From: JAZDKP01 sp043802925
GTDB lineage: Bacteria > Fibrobacterota > OXYB2-FULL-49-7 > JAEUSG01
DNA length: 46,970 nt
Assembly (NCBI GenBank): GCA_043802925.1
Contig: JAZDKP010000255.1
Location: 1 to 46,970, forward strand
Direction: 5' to 3'
Shown here: piece after piece, positions 1-7,904 of the stretch
Numbering within the stretch: the stretch's first letter is position 1
Layout of the letters: every line of letters starts with the position of its first letter
The notes under the pieces: generated by a model
Database searches by the model: none
Told to the model about the DNA's origin: nothing
Seen by the model: only the letters and a program-made list of their open reading frames with translations
Position numbers and translations under genes: made by a program

Positions 1-1133
1 GCGGCCGCGAGGGCGCTTGCAAAGCCTTTTTCGCTGAAGGTCCCTTTCTTGAGCGCGTCAATTTCCTTGCACGCGTCCGCATCGGTCCCGGCCGCGGCGC
101 CGAGTGCGAAGAAGAAGGTTTTGGCGCCGCCCGCCGGGAGCGTCACCCGGATATGGAGCCCGCTGATGGGCGGTTCGCCCACGGGTGCGGAGTCGCTGGA
201 GGAAAGGACGCCCTGGATGACGGCGCCGGGGGTGAGGTCGCAGCTGAAGGGCGCGTCGAACCGTTCGCCCGAGAACTCAAATCCGGTGATGGCCGCGTCT
301 GTGGCCAGGAAGGCGGTGCGGGGGTTTTTATCGGTGATGTCGACGTTGCGCACCAGGAGCGCGGAAAGCTTTTTCTGGAACTCCGCGTGGTAGAATTCGC
401 CCCGGTTGAGGCGGGACGCGGGATAAGTGAGGAGGCTCCAGTCCACACGCACGAACAGGTCGAGGTCGCGCTTTTTCTGCGAAAGGTTCTTGAGCGAGAG
501 CTTCCAGACTTCCGCGCACCGGCCCATGGGGACCATGACCGTGAGCGCGGCCGCGACCTGCTGTTTGACGGCCTCGAGCGACACGAATGAGCGGGACTGG
601 GTGCAGCGGAAATCGGTATAATGACAGGCGCGGCTGTCGGCCAGCGGGAAAAGCGACCAGGCGTTGAGCTTGTCGCCCGCGTCGTCAGCGTACACGCCGC
701 CCGCGTTTTTTTCACGGAGGTAAAAGGCGCGCTGGTCCTTTTCCGCGGCGTACAGCGGCTTGTAGGGGGAACCCACGTTTCGGGTTACGCCGCCGCCGCG
801 CAGGGCGGAAAGGTAGGAGAAGCCGCGGCCGCTCTGGTCCCAGAGTGTTCCGTAGGCGCGTCCGCTGATTTGGAAGTTGTGGAGCGCGTGGAAATAGGGG
901 CGTGGGGTCAGCGGCCGGTGCACGGTGTTGAGCGAATCGATCACGTAACCTTCGTTGTCCGTCCGGTCTTCGAAACGGCTGTAGCGTTCCTGGAGGGCTG
1001 CAAGGTCCCGGTCTTTGATGTGCGGGGCAAGAGGCTTGCCCTTTGCGAGGAGGTCGCGGCAGGTCCGGGCGGTCGCATCGAGCGCCTTCTTTGTCTCCCG
1101 TTCTTCAACGGCGGGGCCACCTGTTTTTGTCAT
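1..1133 (-). CDS. GH94 (former GT36) family sugar phosphorylase, N-terminal part
   Basis: An unbroken minus-strand frame runs from ATG 1133 to the window edge, about 377 codons, with the C-terminal half outside. SD-like GAGGG lies just upstream of the ATG. The segment from about residue 49 to 200 follows the GH94 N-terminal beta-sandwich pattern: GYVIDSLNTVHRPLTPRPYF, then a WDQSGRGFSYL-like turn, a TRNVGSPYKPL segment, an NAWSLFPLAD segment, and a VMVPMGRCAEVWKLSLKN strand followed by a DLFVRVDWSL strand. Family members phosphorolyse beta-linked disaccharides or oligosaccharides (cellobiose, cellodextrin, chitobiose) to a sugar-1-phosphate. The catalytic Asp and phosphate-binding residues sit in the missing (alpha/alpha)6 barrel, so the substrate cannot be assigned. 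Opposite-strand frames at 49-393, 153-590 and 621-1163 show no family resemblance. Confidence 0.85.
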   Translation of the reverse strand, partial: MTKTGGPAVEERETKKALDATARTCRDLLAKGKPLAPHIKDRDLAALQERYSRFEDRTDNEGYVIDSLNTVHRPLTPRPYFHALHNFQISGRAYGTLWDQSGRGFSYLSALRGGGVTRNVGSPYKPLYAAEKDQRAFYLREKNAGGVYADDAGDKLNAWSLFPLADSRACHYTDFRCTQSRSFVSLEAVKQQVAAALTVMVPMGRCAEVWKLSLKNLSQKKRDLDLFVRVDWSLLTYPASRLNRGEFYHAEFQKKLSALLVRNVDITDKNPRTAFLATDAAITGFEFSGERFDAPFSCDLTPGAVIQGVLSSSDSAPVGEPPISGLHIRVTLPAGGAKTFFFALGAAAGTDADACKEIDALKKGTFSEKGFASALAA

Positions 1134-1333
1134 TTTCCCTCTTTCTTATGGCACTGTTTTTAAGTTTTTGTTCCGTAATAAATTATGGTGTTACCAGGGA
1201 CGATTAATTATATTGTGAAAACCTAAGTCTTTAAATATAACTAAATGGGCGGGCTGTTAAAAGGAAAATGATTGTCAAAAGGGCCTTCATCCGGTCATTT
1301 TGACGTGAAGTTACAGCGGAACAGGCGTTCACC
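1134..1333. other. AT-rich divergent intergenic region
   Basis: This 200-bp gap separates the divergent phosphorylase gene and the small unknown gene. It is much richer in A and T than the genes on either side (for example around 1160-1260) and must carry both promoters. I could not single out a convincing -35/-10 pair or a terminator. Confidence 0.4.
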
Positions 1334-1864
1334 ATGGCTAACATCATCCTCAAACTCATCCCCAACAAATGGGACACACGCCATTACTTTTCGTTCATCA
1401 AGGTCAACAAGTTCTGTCCCAAAGACCAGCACTTTCTGGCCCACAACAATTACAACAAGGACATCAAACCCGGTGAATTCTGGGAATGTTTTATCTGGAG
1501 CCGCAGGGAAATCAAGGACAAGATTCTTTTCAAAGTCATCCCGTTTACAAAAGTCGATGAAAAATACCTGAAGAACGAAAAGCGGCGCGTGGAGCATTTC
1601 AACAAGGAATTGGCCTTCCTCGAAAAATTCATCGGCAAGGGATTTGAAAAAGTTGTCTTCCGGCAGGGGAATGTCCCTTACCTGCTGGCCAACAAGCCTA
1701 AAGAAGAGCTGGTCAAGCTTTACCCTGCCTTTTCGTTTTTACAGGAACCCGAAGCCCTTTTAGCCAAACCGCCGGACCCGCCCCGTTTCAAAAAACCCTC
1801 AAGTAGTTCGCGACCTTTCCCACCTCGCCACAATAACTTCGCACCCCGGCCCCCACGTCCGTGA
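1334..1864 (+). CDS. hypothetical protein with Pro-rich basic tail
   Basis: A 176-residue protein of unknown function. The N-terminal 125 residues look globular and soluble, rich in Lys, Phe and Trp (IKPGEFWECFIWSRREIKDK near residues 45-64), followed by a charged helix (about 75-100). From about residue 147 the tail turns into a Pro/Ser/Arg-rich, low-complexity stretch. The tail is encoded where this gene overlaps the 3' end of the convergent flavoprotein gene by 77 bp, so its composition may be dictated by the opposite strand. No signal peptide or membrane segment is visible. No clear SD precedes the ATG. I do not recognise the family; that it is a real gene rests on the coherent N-terminal composition. 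Confidence 0.6.
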   Translation: MANIILKLIPNKWDTRHYFSFIKVNKFCPKDQHFLAHNNYNKDIKPGEFWECFIWSRREIKDKILFKVIPFTKVDEKYLKNEKRRVEHFNKELAFLEKFIGKGFEKVVFRQGNVPYLLANKPKEELVKLYPAFSFLQEPEALLAKPPDPPRFKKPSSSSRPFPPRHNNFAPRPPRP

Positions 1865-2924
1865 CCGCCTCGCAGAGCGCCTGACCGTGCCTGCGGAACA
1901 GGCCGTGCATGACGCGCGGCCAGCCGTACAGGGCGCGCGCCAGCCATTTCGCTGTTCGCAGTTCGCGTAACACAGGTTCCAGTCCCGCATCATACCCACG
2001 TTTCACTTCCGCGGGGCTTCCGGCGTTCAACAGCACGGCGTCCGCGGCCAACCGGCCCGACAGCAGGGCATTGCCGATGCCTTCGGCCGTGACCGGGTCC
2101 GTGAACCCGGCCGCGTCACCGCAGAGGAGGACCCGTCCTTTCATAAACCCGTTGCAACGCGGCGACACTGGAATCGGATGGCCGGTCTGTGTGCGACCGC
2201 CCAGCGCAATGGACGGGATTCCAAGTCTTTCCATATACGCGTCCACGCAGCGGGGCAGAAAGACGCCTCTGCGCCGTGTCATTGCGCCAAATGAAAGGCG
2301 GCCGTCCTCTTTTGGAAAGCACCAGGCATAGCCCCCCGGAACCATGCCGAAATCAAAGCGCGGGCCCTGCGCCAGGGAAGGAGGGAGCGGGCCTTTAAGG
2401 CGGGCCTCGTTTTCCACGGCCGGGGCCAGGAAGCGGTCGTCCTTCCATCCCGCCATCCGGGCCACGGGGCTGTGGACGCCGTCCGCGGCAATGAGGTAGC
2501 GGGCGCTGAACGATTGATAGGGTGTCATAACGCGGACCGCATCCGCGGATTGCGAAACAGCCGTGACCGGTGTTCCGGAAAGAAAGGTAGCGCCGGAGGC
2601 AACGGCCGTGTTTGTGAGGGCCGCGTCAAACCGGTCCCGGTCCACAAGGCAAAGGATGGGGGCGGGCCGTTCAACCCGGAACAAGAGCCCCGCGTCCAGA
2701 AAGCTCATGCATGCGGTGCAGGAGGGCAGCCCGGCCGTCTCCAAAATGCCCGGAGGCAGCAGGGCCTGGGCCCGGGCCGTGACGCCGCCACCGCAGGGTT
2801 TGTAACGGGGGAAGGCCGCCTTGTCGAGCAGCAGGACATTGGCGTTGTTTTTGGCCAGGTACAGCGCCGCAGACGACCCGGCCGGACCCGCTCCTGCAAT
2901 GATGACGTCAAAGTCTTGTTTCAT
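1788..2924 (-). CDS. geranylgeranyl reductase family FAD-dependent oxidoreductase
   Basis: A 378-residue flavoprotein of the GGR/digeranylgeranyl-glycerophospholipid reductase type (p-hydroxybenzoate hydroxylase fold). Visible motifs are the N-terminal Rossmann GAGPAGSS (11-18), the family-typical KPCGGGVTA (43-51), DRDRFD (95-100), ADGVHSPVAR (147-156) and the second FAD motif GDAAGFTDPVTAEG (269-282). Members saturate double bonds in isoprenoid chains such as lipids, quinones or chlorophyll side chains, or act as halogenase-like monooxygenases; the substrate here is unknown. It diverges from the PorV-like gene with only 35 bp between start codons, and its 3' end overlaps the convergent small unknown gene by 77 bp. 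No SD is seen before the ATG. Confidence 0.88.
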   Translation of the reverse strand: MKQDFDVIIAGAGPAGSSAALYLAKNNANVLLLDKAAFPRYKPCGGGVTARAQALLPPGILETAGLPSCTACMSFLDAGLLFRVERPAPILCLVDRDRFDAALTNTAVASGATFLSGTPVTAVSQSADAVRVMTPYQSFSARYLIAADGVHSPVARMAGWKDDRFLAPAVENEARLKGPLPPSLAQGPRFDFGMVPGGYAWCFPKEDGRLSFGAMTRRRGVFLPRCVDAYMERLGIPSIALGGRTQTGHPIPVSPRCNGFMKGRVLLCGDAAGFTDPVTAEGIGNALLSGRLAADAVLLNAGSPAEVKRGYDAGLEPVLRELRTAKWLARALYGWPRVMHGLFRRHGQALCEAVTDVGAGVRSYCGEVGKVANYLRVF

Positions 2925-2959
2925 GGAAAGATTTAAATTAATATACTATTTTTAATCCG

Positions 2960-4000
2960 ATGACCCTTATAAAAGCACTTTATGCCTTTACCCTGTTTAC
3001 CGCGCTGGCGCTGCCGGTTCGGGCCGGGGTCAAATATTATGTGAATGATTTTCTGAACAACGGCGGCGACGCCCGTTCCGTGGCCCTGGGAAGCGCCATG
3101 GCCGCGGACCTCGCGGGCCGCACCGCCGGGCTTTACAACCCCGCAGGACTCCTGGGTGTCCGCGTTATCACCGGCCAGCTTACGCACGCCTCCCTCTTCA
3201 ACGGCCAGTTGATGCAGGACATGGCGGCCGTGGTCTGGCCCATGGACTCCAGCCGGAGCCTGGGGGCCACCCTGATGCGGTCCGCTGTGGACGAAATCTG
3301 GAACACCAATAATTTCGAGACCGATGCGGAAGGACGGCCCATTTTCAGCCGTTCCCGGCTGACCTACTCCGACAACGCTGATTACGCTCTCGGCCTCACT
3401 TATGCGATGCGGTTCGGCGAACGTTTTCGCGCTGGGGCCACGGCCAACTTCATCCGCCGTCGTTTTGATGACCTGATCTCGTTCGGGGCCGGGCTTGATG
3501 CGGGCGCACTCTTCCTGTTTCAGAATAATATCACGCTCGGGCTTTCGGTCCGCAACCTCACCACCAGCGTGAACCGCTACTACGCGGATGATTACGAAAT
3601 CGGCCTGCCCGAACTCTACCTCGGGGCCGGCTACCGCATGGATGTGGAGTACCTGTACGGGAGCGTCCTTTTCCTCTGCCAGTTTCCCAACCTTTTGCCC
3701 ACCTCGGGAGTCTCGCAGGGGCCCATGGCCGGGGCCTTTGACAATAGCGACGAATCGCCGCAGGCCTGGGACCTTGCCAGCGCGGGGCCGCTCGGATTTG
3801 TTGCGAACACCGGACTCGGGCTTGAGTATACCATCCGGGAGCGCGTGGCGCTCCGGCTGGGCACCAACAGCGTTTCGACCGTGACCGCCGGAGTCGGCAT
3901 TCTTTTAAAACGGCTTACAGTGGACTTTGCCTACCGGAGCCATCCGGAGCTTTCCGACAGCTACCGCTTTGCGCTGGCCTGGGATTTCTTAAGGAATTAA
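2960..4000 (+). CDS. PorV/PorQ-like outer-membrane beta-barrel protein
   Basis: A 346-residue exported protein with a signal peptide (LYAFTLFTALALPVRAG, cleavage near residue 22-23). The mature N-terminus FLNNGGDARSVALGSAMAA, followed by AGLYNPAGL, matches the start of the PorV/PorQ/UPF0164 group of FadL-like barrels. The rest is alternating amphipathic strands with many aromatic and Gly residues, ending in ...YRFALAWDFLRN, a barrel-like terminal strand. In FCB bacteria PorV shuttles type IX secretion cargo at the outer membrane, while other paralogues are of unknown function. The next gene, convergent with a 12-bp overlap, encodes a secreted protease with a type-IX-like C-terminal domain, which fits that role by association. 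No SD is visible. Confidence 0.72.
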   Translation: MTLIKALYAFTLFTALALPVRAGVKYYVNDFLNNGGDARSVALGSAMAADLAGRTAGLYNPAGLLGVRVITGQLTHASLFNGQLMQDMAAVVWPMDSSRSLGATLMRSAVDEIWNTNNFETDAEGRPIFSRSRLTYSDNADYALGLTYAMRFGERFRAGATANFIRRRFDDLISFGAGLDAGALFLFQNNITLGLSVRNLTTSVNRYYADDYEIGLPELYLGAGYRMDVEYLYGSVLFLCQFPNLLPTSGVSQGPMAGAFDNSDESPQAWDLASAGPLGFVANTGLGLEYTIRERVALRLGTNSVSTVTAGVGILLKRLTVDFAYRSHPELSDSYRFALAWDFLRN

Positions 4001-5695
4001 CGCGAGCTTGCGCAAAAAGGTCTTTGTTTCCCCACCGGCCTTGTAATCCGTGGAAACCATGTAAATGCCCGGGGCCACCTGTTTACCCGCATCGTTCCGC
4101 GTGTCCCAGACAAGGGCGTTGCGTCCCGCATGCAGGTCGGGCCATTTTTTTGTGATGTGCCGCAGCAGGCTGCCTGACAGGGTGTAGATGCTCACCGTGA
4201 GCCGGGCGCCGGTGAGTTCCCCGTACGACAGGTCTGACATATCCATTATAAAGAGCGCCCGGCCGCGGGACGCGGGTTGGCATGCAATCCAGAAATTTGT
4301 GTTGTGATAGGCTTCGGCCACGGACCGCAGGGTGACGGCCGCGTAGGCATGGATGATGCCGGCGCCATACCGGGAGTCCGCGCGCATGGCCGTGGAGACA
4401 GCGGATGGAATGTAGGCTGTTTCTGAGAGCCGTGCGCGTACGGCAACGGGGTTACCTTTGAGCGCAGGTTCAGCCTGTAAAAGCAGCGCGCAGGCGCCTG
4501 CGGCCATGGGCGTGGCAAAGGAGGTACCCCCGCCGGAAATGACGCCCGCCGGAAGATTTGCAGTATAGACATTGTCGCCAGGGGCCGAAATATCCGGCTT
4601 GCGGCGCCCTTTTGCCGTGGGCCCGTACGAAGTAAAGGAGGCGATGGCTCCCACCGGGTCCGTGGCCCCCACGGCCATGACCGAGTCGCCGTCCGAAGGT
4701 ACGGAGAGCGAGGAAACGCCGTAACGGCCCTCATTCCCTACGGCTGCAAAGACCACCACCCCCTTGGAGGCAGCGATGTTTGCGGCCCGGGTGATGGGCA
4801 CGGAGTCGCCGGTGAGCGCTGATAGCGGGTAGTCTGGCCGCCCGTCCGTGAAACCGTAGCGGTACCCCAGCGAGGTGGTGATGATGTCCACGCCCACGGA
4901 GTCCACGGCCCATTCCACGGCCGCAATCCAGGCGTCCTCCTCGGCCACTCCTTCGTAATCAGCGCCGGATAGAGAGCGGACCCGCTCGGTCTTGATAAGC
5001 AGAAATTGCGCAAACGGTGCAACGCCCATGAGTGTGCCGGGTAGGTGGGCCGCAATAAGCGAAAGCACCTTGGTGCCGTGTTCCTCTTCACCCGGAAAGT
5101 CCAGGGAATCATCCGCGAGTGAAGTGTCGAAGGGAATGGCGGGGTTTGTGATGTGCGCGGCGTAGTCGCGCTTTCCGAGCAGCGTGGAGTCCGAGAAATG
5201 GGAGAAGGCTGCGTGGTCCAGCCGGAACCCCGCGTCAATCACCGCGATGCGCACGCCTTTTCCGGCCGAGTCCAGGGGCAGTCGGCCTTCATCGAACAGC
5301 CGCGGCACGCCCATGAGGTCCAGCGCTTCGCGCGAATTGCCGTAATAGGGGTCTGCCGCGGTCTTTTTAAGAGGGGCGGCAAGCGGCCGTGAGCCGCGGT
5401 ACCGGTAGACGCCCACAGGTTCCACAGAACGGACAAAGGGTAGACGCGCGACCCCAGCGGTGGCGTTTGATGGGAGGCGGCCGGAGAGGGCGTTGAGCCA
5501 CCGGCTCACGTAGTCGCGGCGGAACCCGAGGCGGTTCAGCTGCGCTTCTGCGGAAGCCAGGGAGGCGGTGTCGGACGCGCGCACCTTATCCGGCGCAAGG
5601 TTGACCCAGACCCGGTCAATGCCTTCTTGCGGAAATACGAGCATTGCAAGAACCATCACCAGAATGAGCGTGGAACGAAACAGGAGGCTCGGCAT
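3989..5695 (-). CDS. secreted subtilisin-like (S8) serine protease with FlgD-like C-terminal domain
   Basis: A 568-residue exported protease. Residues 1-22 form a signal peptide, and about 23-110 resemble an I9-like propeptide. The S8 catalytic domain follows, with Asp154 (VIDAGF), His206 (EEEHGTKV), oxyanion Asn321 (AAVGNEG) and Ser392 (GGGTSFATPMAAG), so the triad is complete. The last 85 residues or so form a FlgD-type Ig-like domain (SIYTLSGSLLRHI, then LVWDTRNDAGKQVAPGIYMV) ending in a short KLALIP strand. This C-terminal type is common on proteins sent through type IX secretion in the FCB group. The start codon sits directly after the T-run of an intrinsic terminator (5698-5740), leaving no SD and no obvious room for a promoter. 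A later start would remove the signal peptide. Confidence 0.9.
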   Translation of the reverse strand: MPSLLFRSTLILVMVLAMLVFPQEGIDRVWVNLAPDKVRASDTASLASAEAQLNRLGFRRDYVSRWLNALSGRLPSNATAGVARLPFVRSVEPVGVYRYRGSRPLAAPLKKTAADPYYGNSREALDLMGVPRLFDEGRLPLDSAGKGVRIAVIDAGFRLDHAAFSHFSDSTLLGKRDYAAHITNPAIPFDTSLADDSLDFPGEEEHGTKVLSLIAAHLPGTLMGVAPFAQFLLIKTERVRSLSGADYEGVAEEDAWIAAVEWAVDSVGVDIITTSLGYRYGFTDGRPDYPLSALTGDSVPITRAANIAASKGVVVFAAVGNEGRYGVSSLSVPSDGDSVMAVGATDPVGAIASFTSYGPTAKGRRKPDISAPGDNVYTANLPAGVISGGGTSFATPMAAGACALLLQAEPALKGNPVAVRARLSETAYIPSAVSTAMRADSRYGAGIIHAYAAVTLRSVAEAYHNTNFWIACQPASRGRALFIMDMSDLSYGELTGARLTVSIYTLSGSLLRHITKKWPDLHAGRNALVWDTRNDAGKQVAPGIYMVSTDYKAGGETKTFLRKLALIP

Positions 5696-5697
5696 GG

Positions 5698-5740
5698 TTA
5701 AAAAATAAGAAAGGCCGGAGATGGAAAACCACTCCGGCCC
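5698..5740 (-). terminator. intrinsic terminator after the OmpA/TSP3 gene
   Basis: Read on the minus strand, a perfect 8-bp stem GGCCGGAG / CTCCGGCC (5740-5714) with an 11-nt loop is followed by TTTCTTATTTTTTAA. It lies 27 bp beyond the OmpA stop and immediately before the protease start codon at 5695. Confidence 0.8.
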
Positions 5741-5766
5741 TTTGTCCTTTCGCTTGCTTTAACCGC

Positions 5767-7746
5767 TTACTGGGCGCACTTGACCCGGTACATCTCGATG
5801 CGGCGGTTTTTAGCGCGTCCATCGGCCTTGTTGTTGGAGGCGATGGGGTCTTCCTGGCCGCGGCCAATGGTGGCGATGCGGCGTGGGTCCACGCTCTTGC
5901 TCATGAGGTAGGCCTTGACCGATTCGGCGCGCCCCTGGGAGAGCTCCTTGTTTTTGACGCGCTGGCCCACGTTGTCGGTGAAGCCGCGGATTTCGATGCA
6001 TACGTCCGGGAAGGCGGTCATGGATTCCACGACCTTGTCGAGCACCGCGCCCGACTCAAACGTCAGCTCCGTGCTGTTGGTTTTGAAGTTGACGCCCTCG
6101 AGCACCACGCGCGATTCGATTTCCTTGGCCTTGATGTCCGGGCAACCGTCGTCGTCCTGGAATCCGTTGATGTTCTCTTTCTGGAGCGGGCATTTGTCCT
6201 TGGCGTCCAGGATGCCGTCCTGGTCGTTGTCAAGGTCCGGGCAGCCGTCCGCGTCCTCAAAACCGTCGATGTCCTCGGGGTCGTTGGGGCACTTGTCAAC
6301 GTTGTCCGGGATGTTGTCGCGGTCGTTGTCGGGGTCCGGGCAGCCGTCAAGGTCTTCAAACCCGTCGCGGTCCTCGGGCTCGTTGGGGCACTTGTCCTTG
6401 GTGTCGATGATGGCGTCCTTATCGTTGTCGGTGTCCGGGCAGCCGTCGTCGTCCAAGTGATTGTCGAAGTCTTCGGCCTTGCTGGGGCACTTGTCGCGGA
6501 TGTCGAGGATGCCGTCGCGGTCGTTGTCGGGATCCGGGCAGCCGTCCGTGTCCTCAAACCCGTCCACATCCTCGGGGTCGTTGGGGCAGTTGTCGATTTT
6601 GTCCGGGATGCCGTCGTTGTCGCTGTCGGAGCCCAGCACCGAGCCGTTCCACGACAGGGAGACCGAAATGCCGGACGCGGGATAGATTTTGGTCTGGTAG
6701 GCCTGGTTTTTGTCGGCGTTGTAATAAATCTGCTTGAACTTGTCGAGGTAGGAGAAGCATTTTTCAAAGGCGATCAGGATATGCGCGCCGCCCGGGATGT
6801 TAAAGCCCACGCCTGAGGCGAGGACCAGGGGTTCCTTGCCCAGGTCAAAACCCGCGGCAAGCTGCGAAAAGCGTGCCTGGCCGTCAAAGTCCGTGAAGAC
6901 CGTGACGACCGGGTGCGGGGTCCATTCGAGCGCGCTGCCGAGTACGAAGATGTTGTCACGTCCCTTTTTACCGTTGAAGAGCGCGCCGAAGTTGAAGTGC
7001 CATTTGATGTTGACGTCAGGGTTGATTTCGGAGGCGTCAAAGGTCCAGAGCATTTTAAGGAGAAAGGCGGGATAGCCGGAGCCGTAGTAGAAGTCTTCGA
7101 CCGGGATACGGTTGCCGTTGACCGCGGAATCGAAGGCATTCTTGAGCGCCGTTGAGAGCGTGTCGCTGTTGAGGGCGCCAAAATCGAGGTCCCCCATCAG
7201 AGAGTCAATGAAATAGTCGGAATTAGGCTTGACGTTTTGAGCCTTTGTGTAATAGGGCTGGCGCGGGAAGAGACCGGTGTTCTTTTTGGCCGTGGGGATC
7301 ATGAGCTGGCCAAAATAGGTCATGTCAAAGACATGCGAATGCTCGTAGGGCGGGTACTGCATTTTCATGGAGAAGATAAAGTCGCCCATGCCGGCGTCGG
7401 AACCGTTTTCGATGCCGGTGTTGTCCTTGTAATACGGAATGCCGAAAGAGAGGTCCCACCAGTTGAGCAGGCCATAGCTGAGGTTGTAGTAGGTGGAGAG
7501 GTAAGTGGGGTTCATGCCTGAGGCAAAGACCGCCTGACCGTTCTGGATTTCAATGGCCTTTTCGATGTAATCATTATCGAGTCCGTAATAGGCGCCCGCG
7601 TTGATACCAAGAACGCCGCGGCCGAGCGTCTGCGCGGAGTGGGTATGCATGAGCCCTTTTTGGCCTGTGAGTGTGAGCTGCGAATGGACGTTTGCGGCAA
7701 GGAGCGCCAGAAGTGCCATGAAAACGAAAATAATCCGGGGCATCAT
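5767..7746 (-). CDS. OmpA-family outer-membrane protein with thrombospondin type-3 repeats
   Basis: A 659-residue protein. Residues 1-22 are a signal peptide, and about 23-370 a predicted beta-barrel or transport-type N-terminal domain rich in aromatic strands. Residues 373-537 hold five 33-residue thrombospondin type-3 repeats (D-x-D-x-DG-x2-D-x3-CP-x2-PED-x-DGFEDxDGCPD) expected to bind calcium. Residues about 538-659 are an OmpA C-terminal domain with the peptidoglycan-binding signature GFTDNVG, NKELSQGRAESV and NRRIE. It therefore likely anchors the outer membrane to the cell wall. A strong SD (AAGGAGGT) precedes ATG 7746, and a good sigma70-like promoter lies about 70-100 bp upstream. 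An intrinsic terminator follows the stop, so it is probably a single-gene transcript. Confidence 0.93.
   Translation of the reverse strand: MMPRIIFVFMALLALLAANVHSQLTLTGQKGLMHTHSAQTLGRGVLGINAGAYYGLDNDYIEKAIEIQNGQAVFASGMNPTYLSTYYNLSYGLLNWWDLSFGIPYYKDNTGIENGSDAGMGDFIFSMKMQYPPYEHSHVFDMTYFGQLMIPTAKKNTGLFPRQPYYTKAQNVKPNSDYFIDSLMGDLDFGALNSDTLSTALKNAFDSAVNGNRIPVEDFYYGSGYPAFLLKMLWTFDASEINPDVNIKWHFNFGALFNGKKGRDNIFVLGSALEWTPHPVVTVFTDFDGQARFSQLAAGFDLGKEPLVLASGVGFNIPGGAHILIAFEKCFSYLDKFKQIYYNADKNQAYQTKIYPASGISVSLSWNGSVLGSDSDNDGIPDKIDNCPNDPEDVDGFEDTDGCPDPDNDRDGILDIRDKCPSKAEDFDNHLDDDGCPDTDNDKDAIIDTKDKCPNEPEDRDGFEDLDGCPDPDNDRDNIPDNVDKCPNDPEDIDGFEDADGCPDLDNDQDGILDAKDKCPLQKENINGFQDDDGCPDIKAKEIESRVVLEGVNFKTNSTELTFESGAVLDKVVESMTAFPDVCIEIRGFTDNVGQRVKNKELSQGRAESVKAYLMSKSVDPRRIATIGRGQEDPIASNNKADGRAKNRRIEMYRVKCAQ
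6142..6636 (-). repeat. five 99-bp TSP3-coding repeats
   Basis: Five consecutive 99-bp units inside the OmpA-family gene encode the 33-residue Asp-rich calcium-binding repeats. DNA similarity is visible (recurring GGGCAGCCGTC and TCGTTGTC words). They are coding repeats with no spacers, not a CRISPR array. Confidence 0.85.
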
Positions 7747-7816
7747 TATCGAACCTCCTTAAAATAGATCCTGATTTTCAGGGAGCCATGTCACGATAAA
7801 TCAACGGTTTCAATGT

Positions 7817-7845
7817 AAAATATGTATTGCTATTATTCAAGTCAA
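7817..7845 (-). promoter_or_regulatory. sigma70-like promoter of the OmpA/TSP3 gene
   Basis: On the minus strand TTGACT (7845-7840) is followed, after exactly 17 bp, by TATTTT (7822-7817). This matches 5/6 and 4/6 of the -35 and -10 consensus. The predicted leader to ATG 7746 is about 65 nt and contains the strong SD. Confidence 0.5.
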
Positions 7846-7855
7846 TATCTAAATT
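7827..7855 (+). promoter_or_regulatory. possible larC promoter overlapping the divergent OmpA promoter
   Basis: TTGCTA (7827-7832), a 17-bp spacer and TAAATT (7850-7855) give 4/6 matches each to the sigma70 boxes, about 50 bp upstream of the larC start. It overlaps the opposite-strand promoter, so the two could compete for polymerase. The match is only moderate. Confidence 0.3.
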
Positions 7856-7904
7856 TTATGCTTATTGTTTTATCCGGTTGTCCCATAACGTGTTAAGGAG
7901 AAAT

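Noticed and set aside
49..1163. Plus-strand frames at 49-393, 153-590 and 621-1163 as genes
   Set aside because: They are antisense to a continuous minus-strand frame with clear GH94 features; their own translations show no recognisable family pattern.
6142..6636. CRISPR array
   Set aside because: Regularly spaced similar sequence here is five coding TSP3 repeats of 99 bp with no unique spacers.
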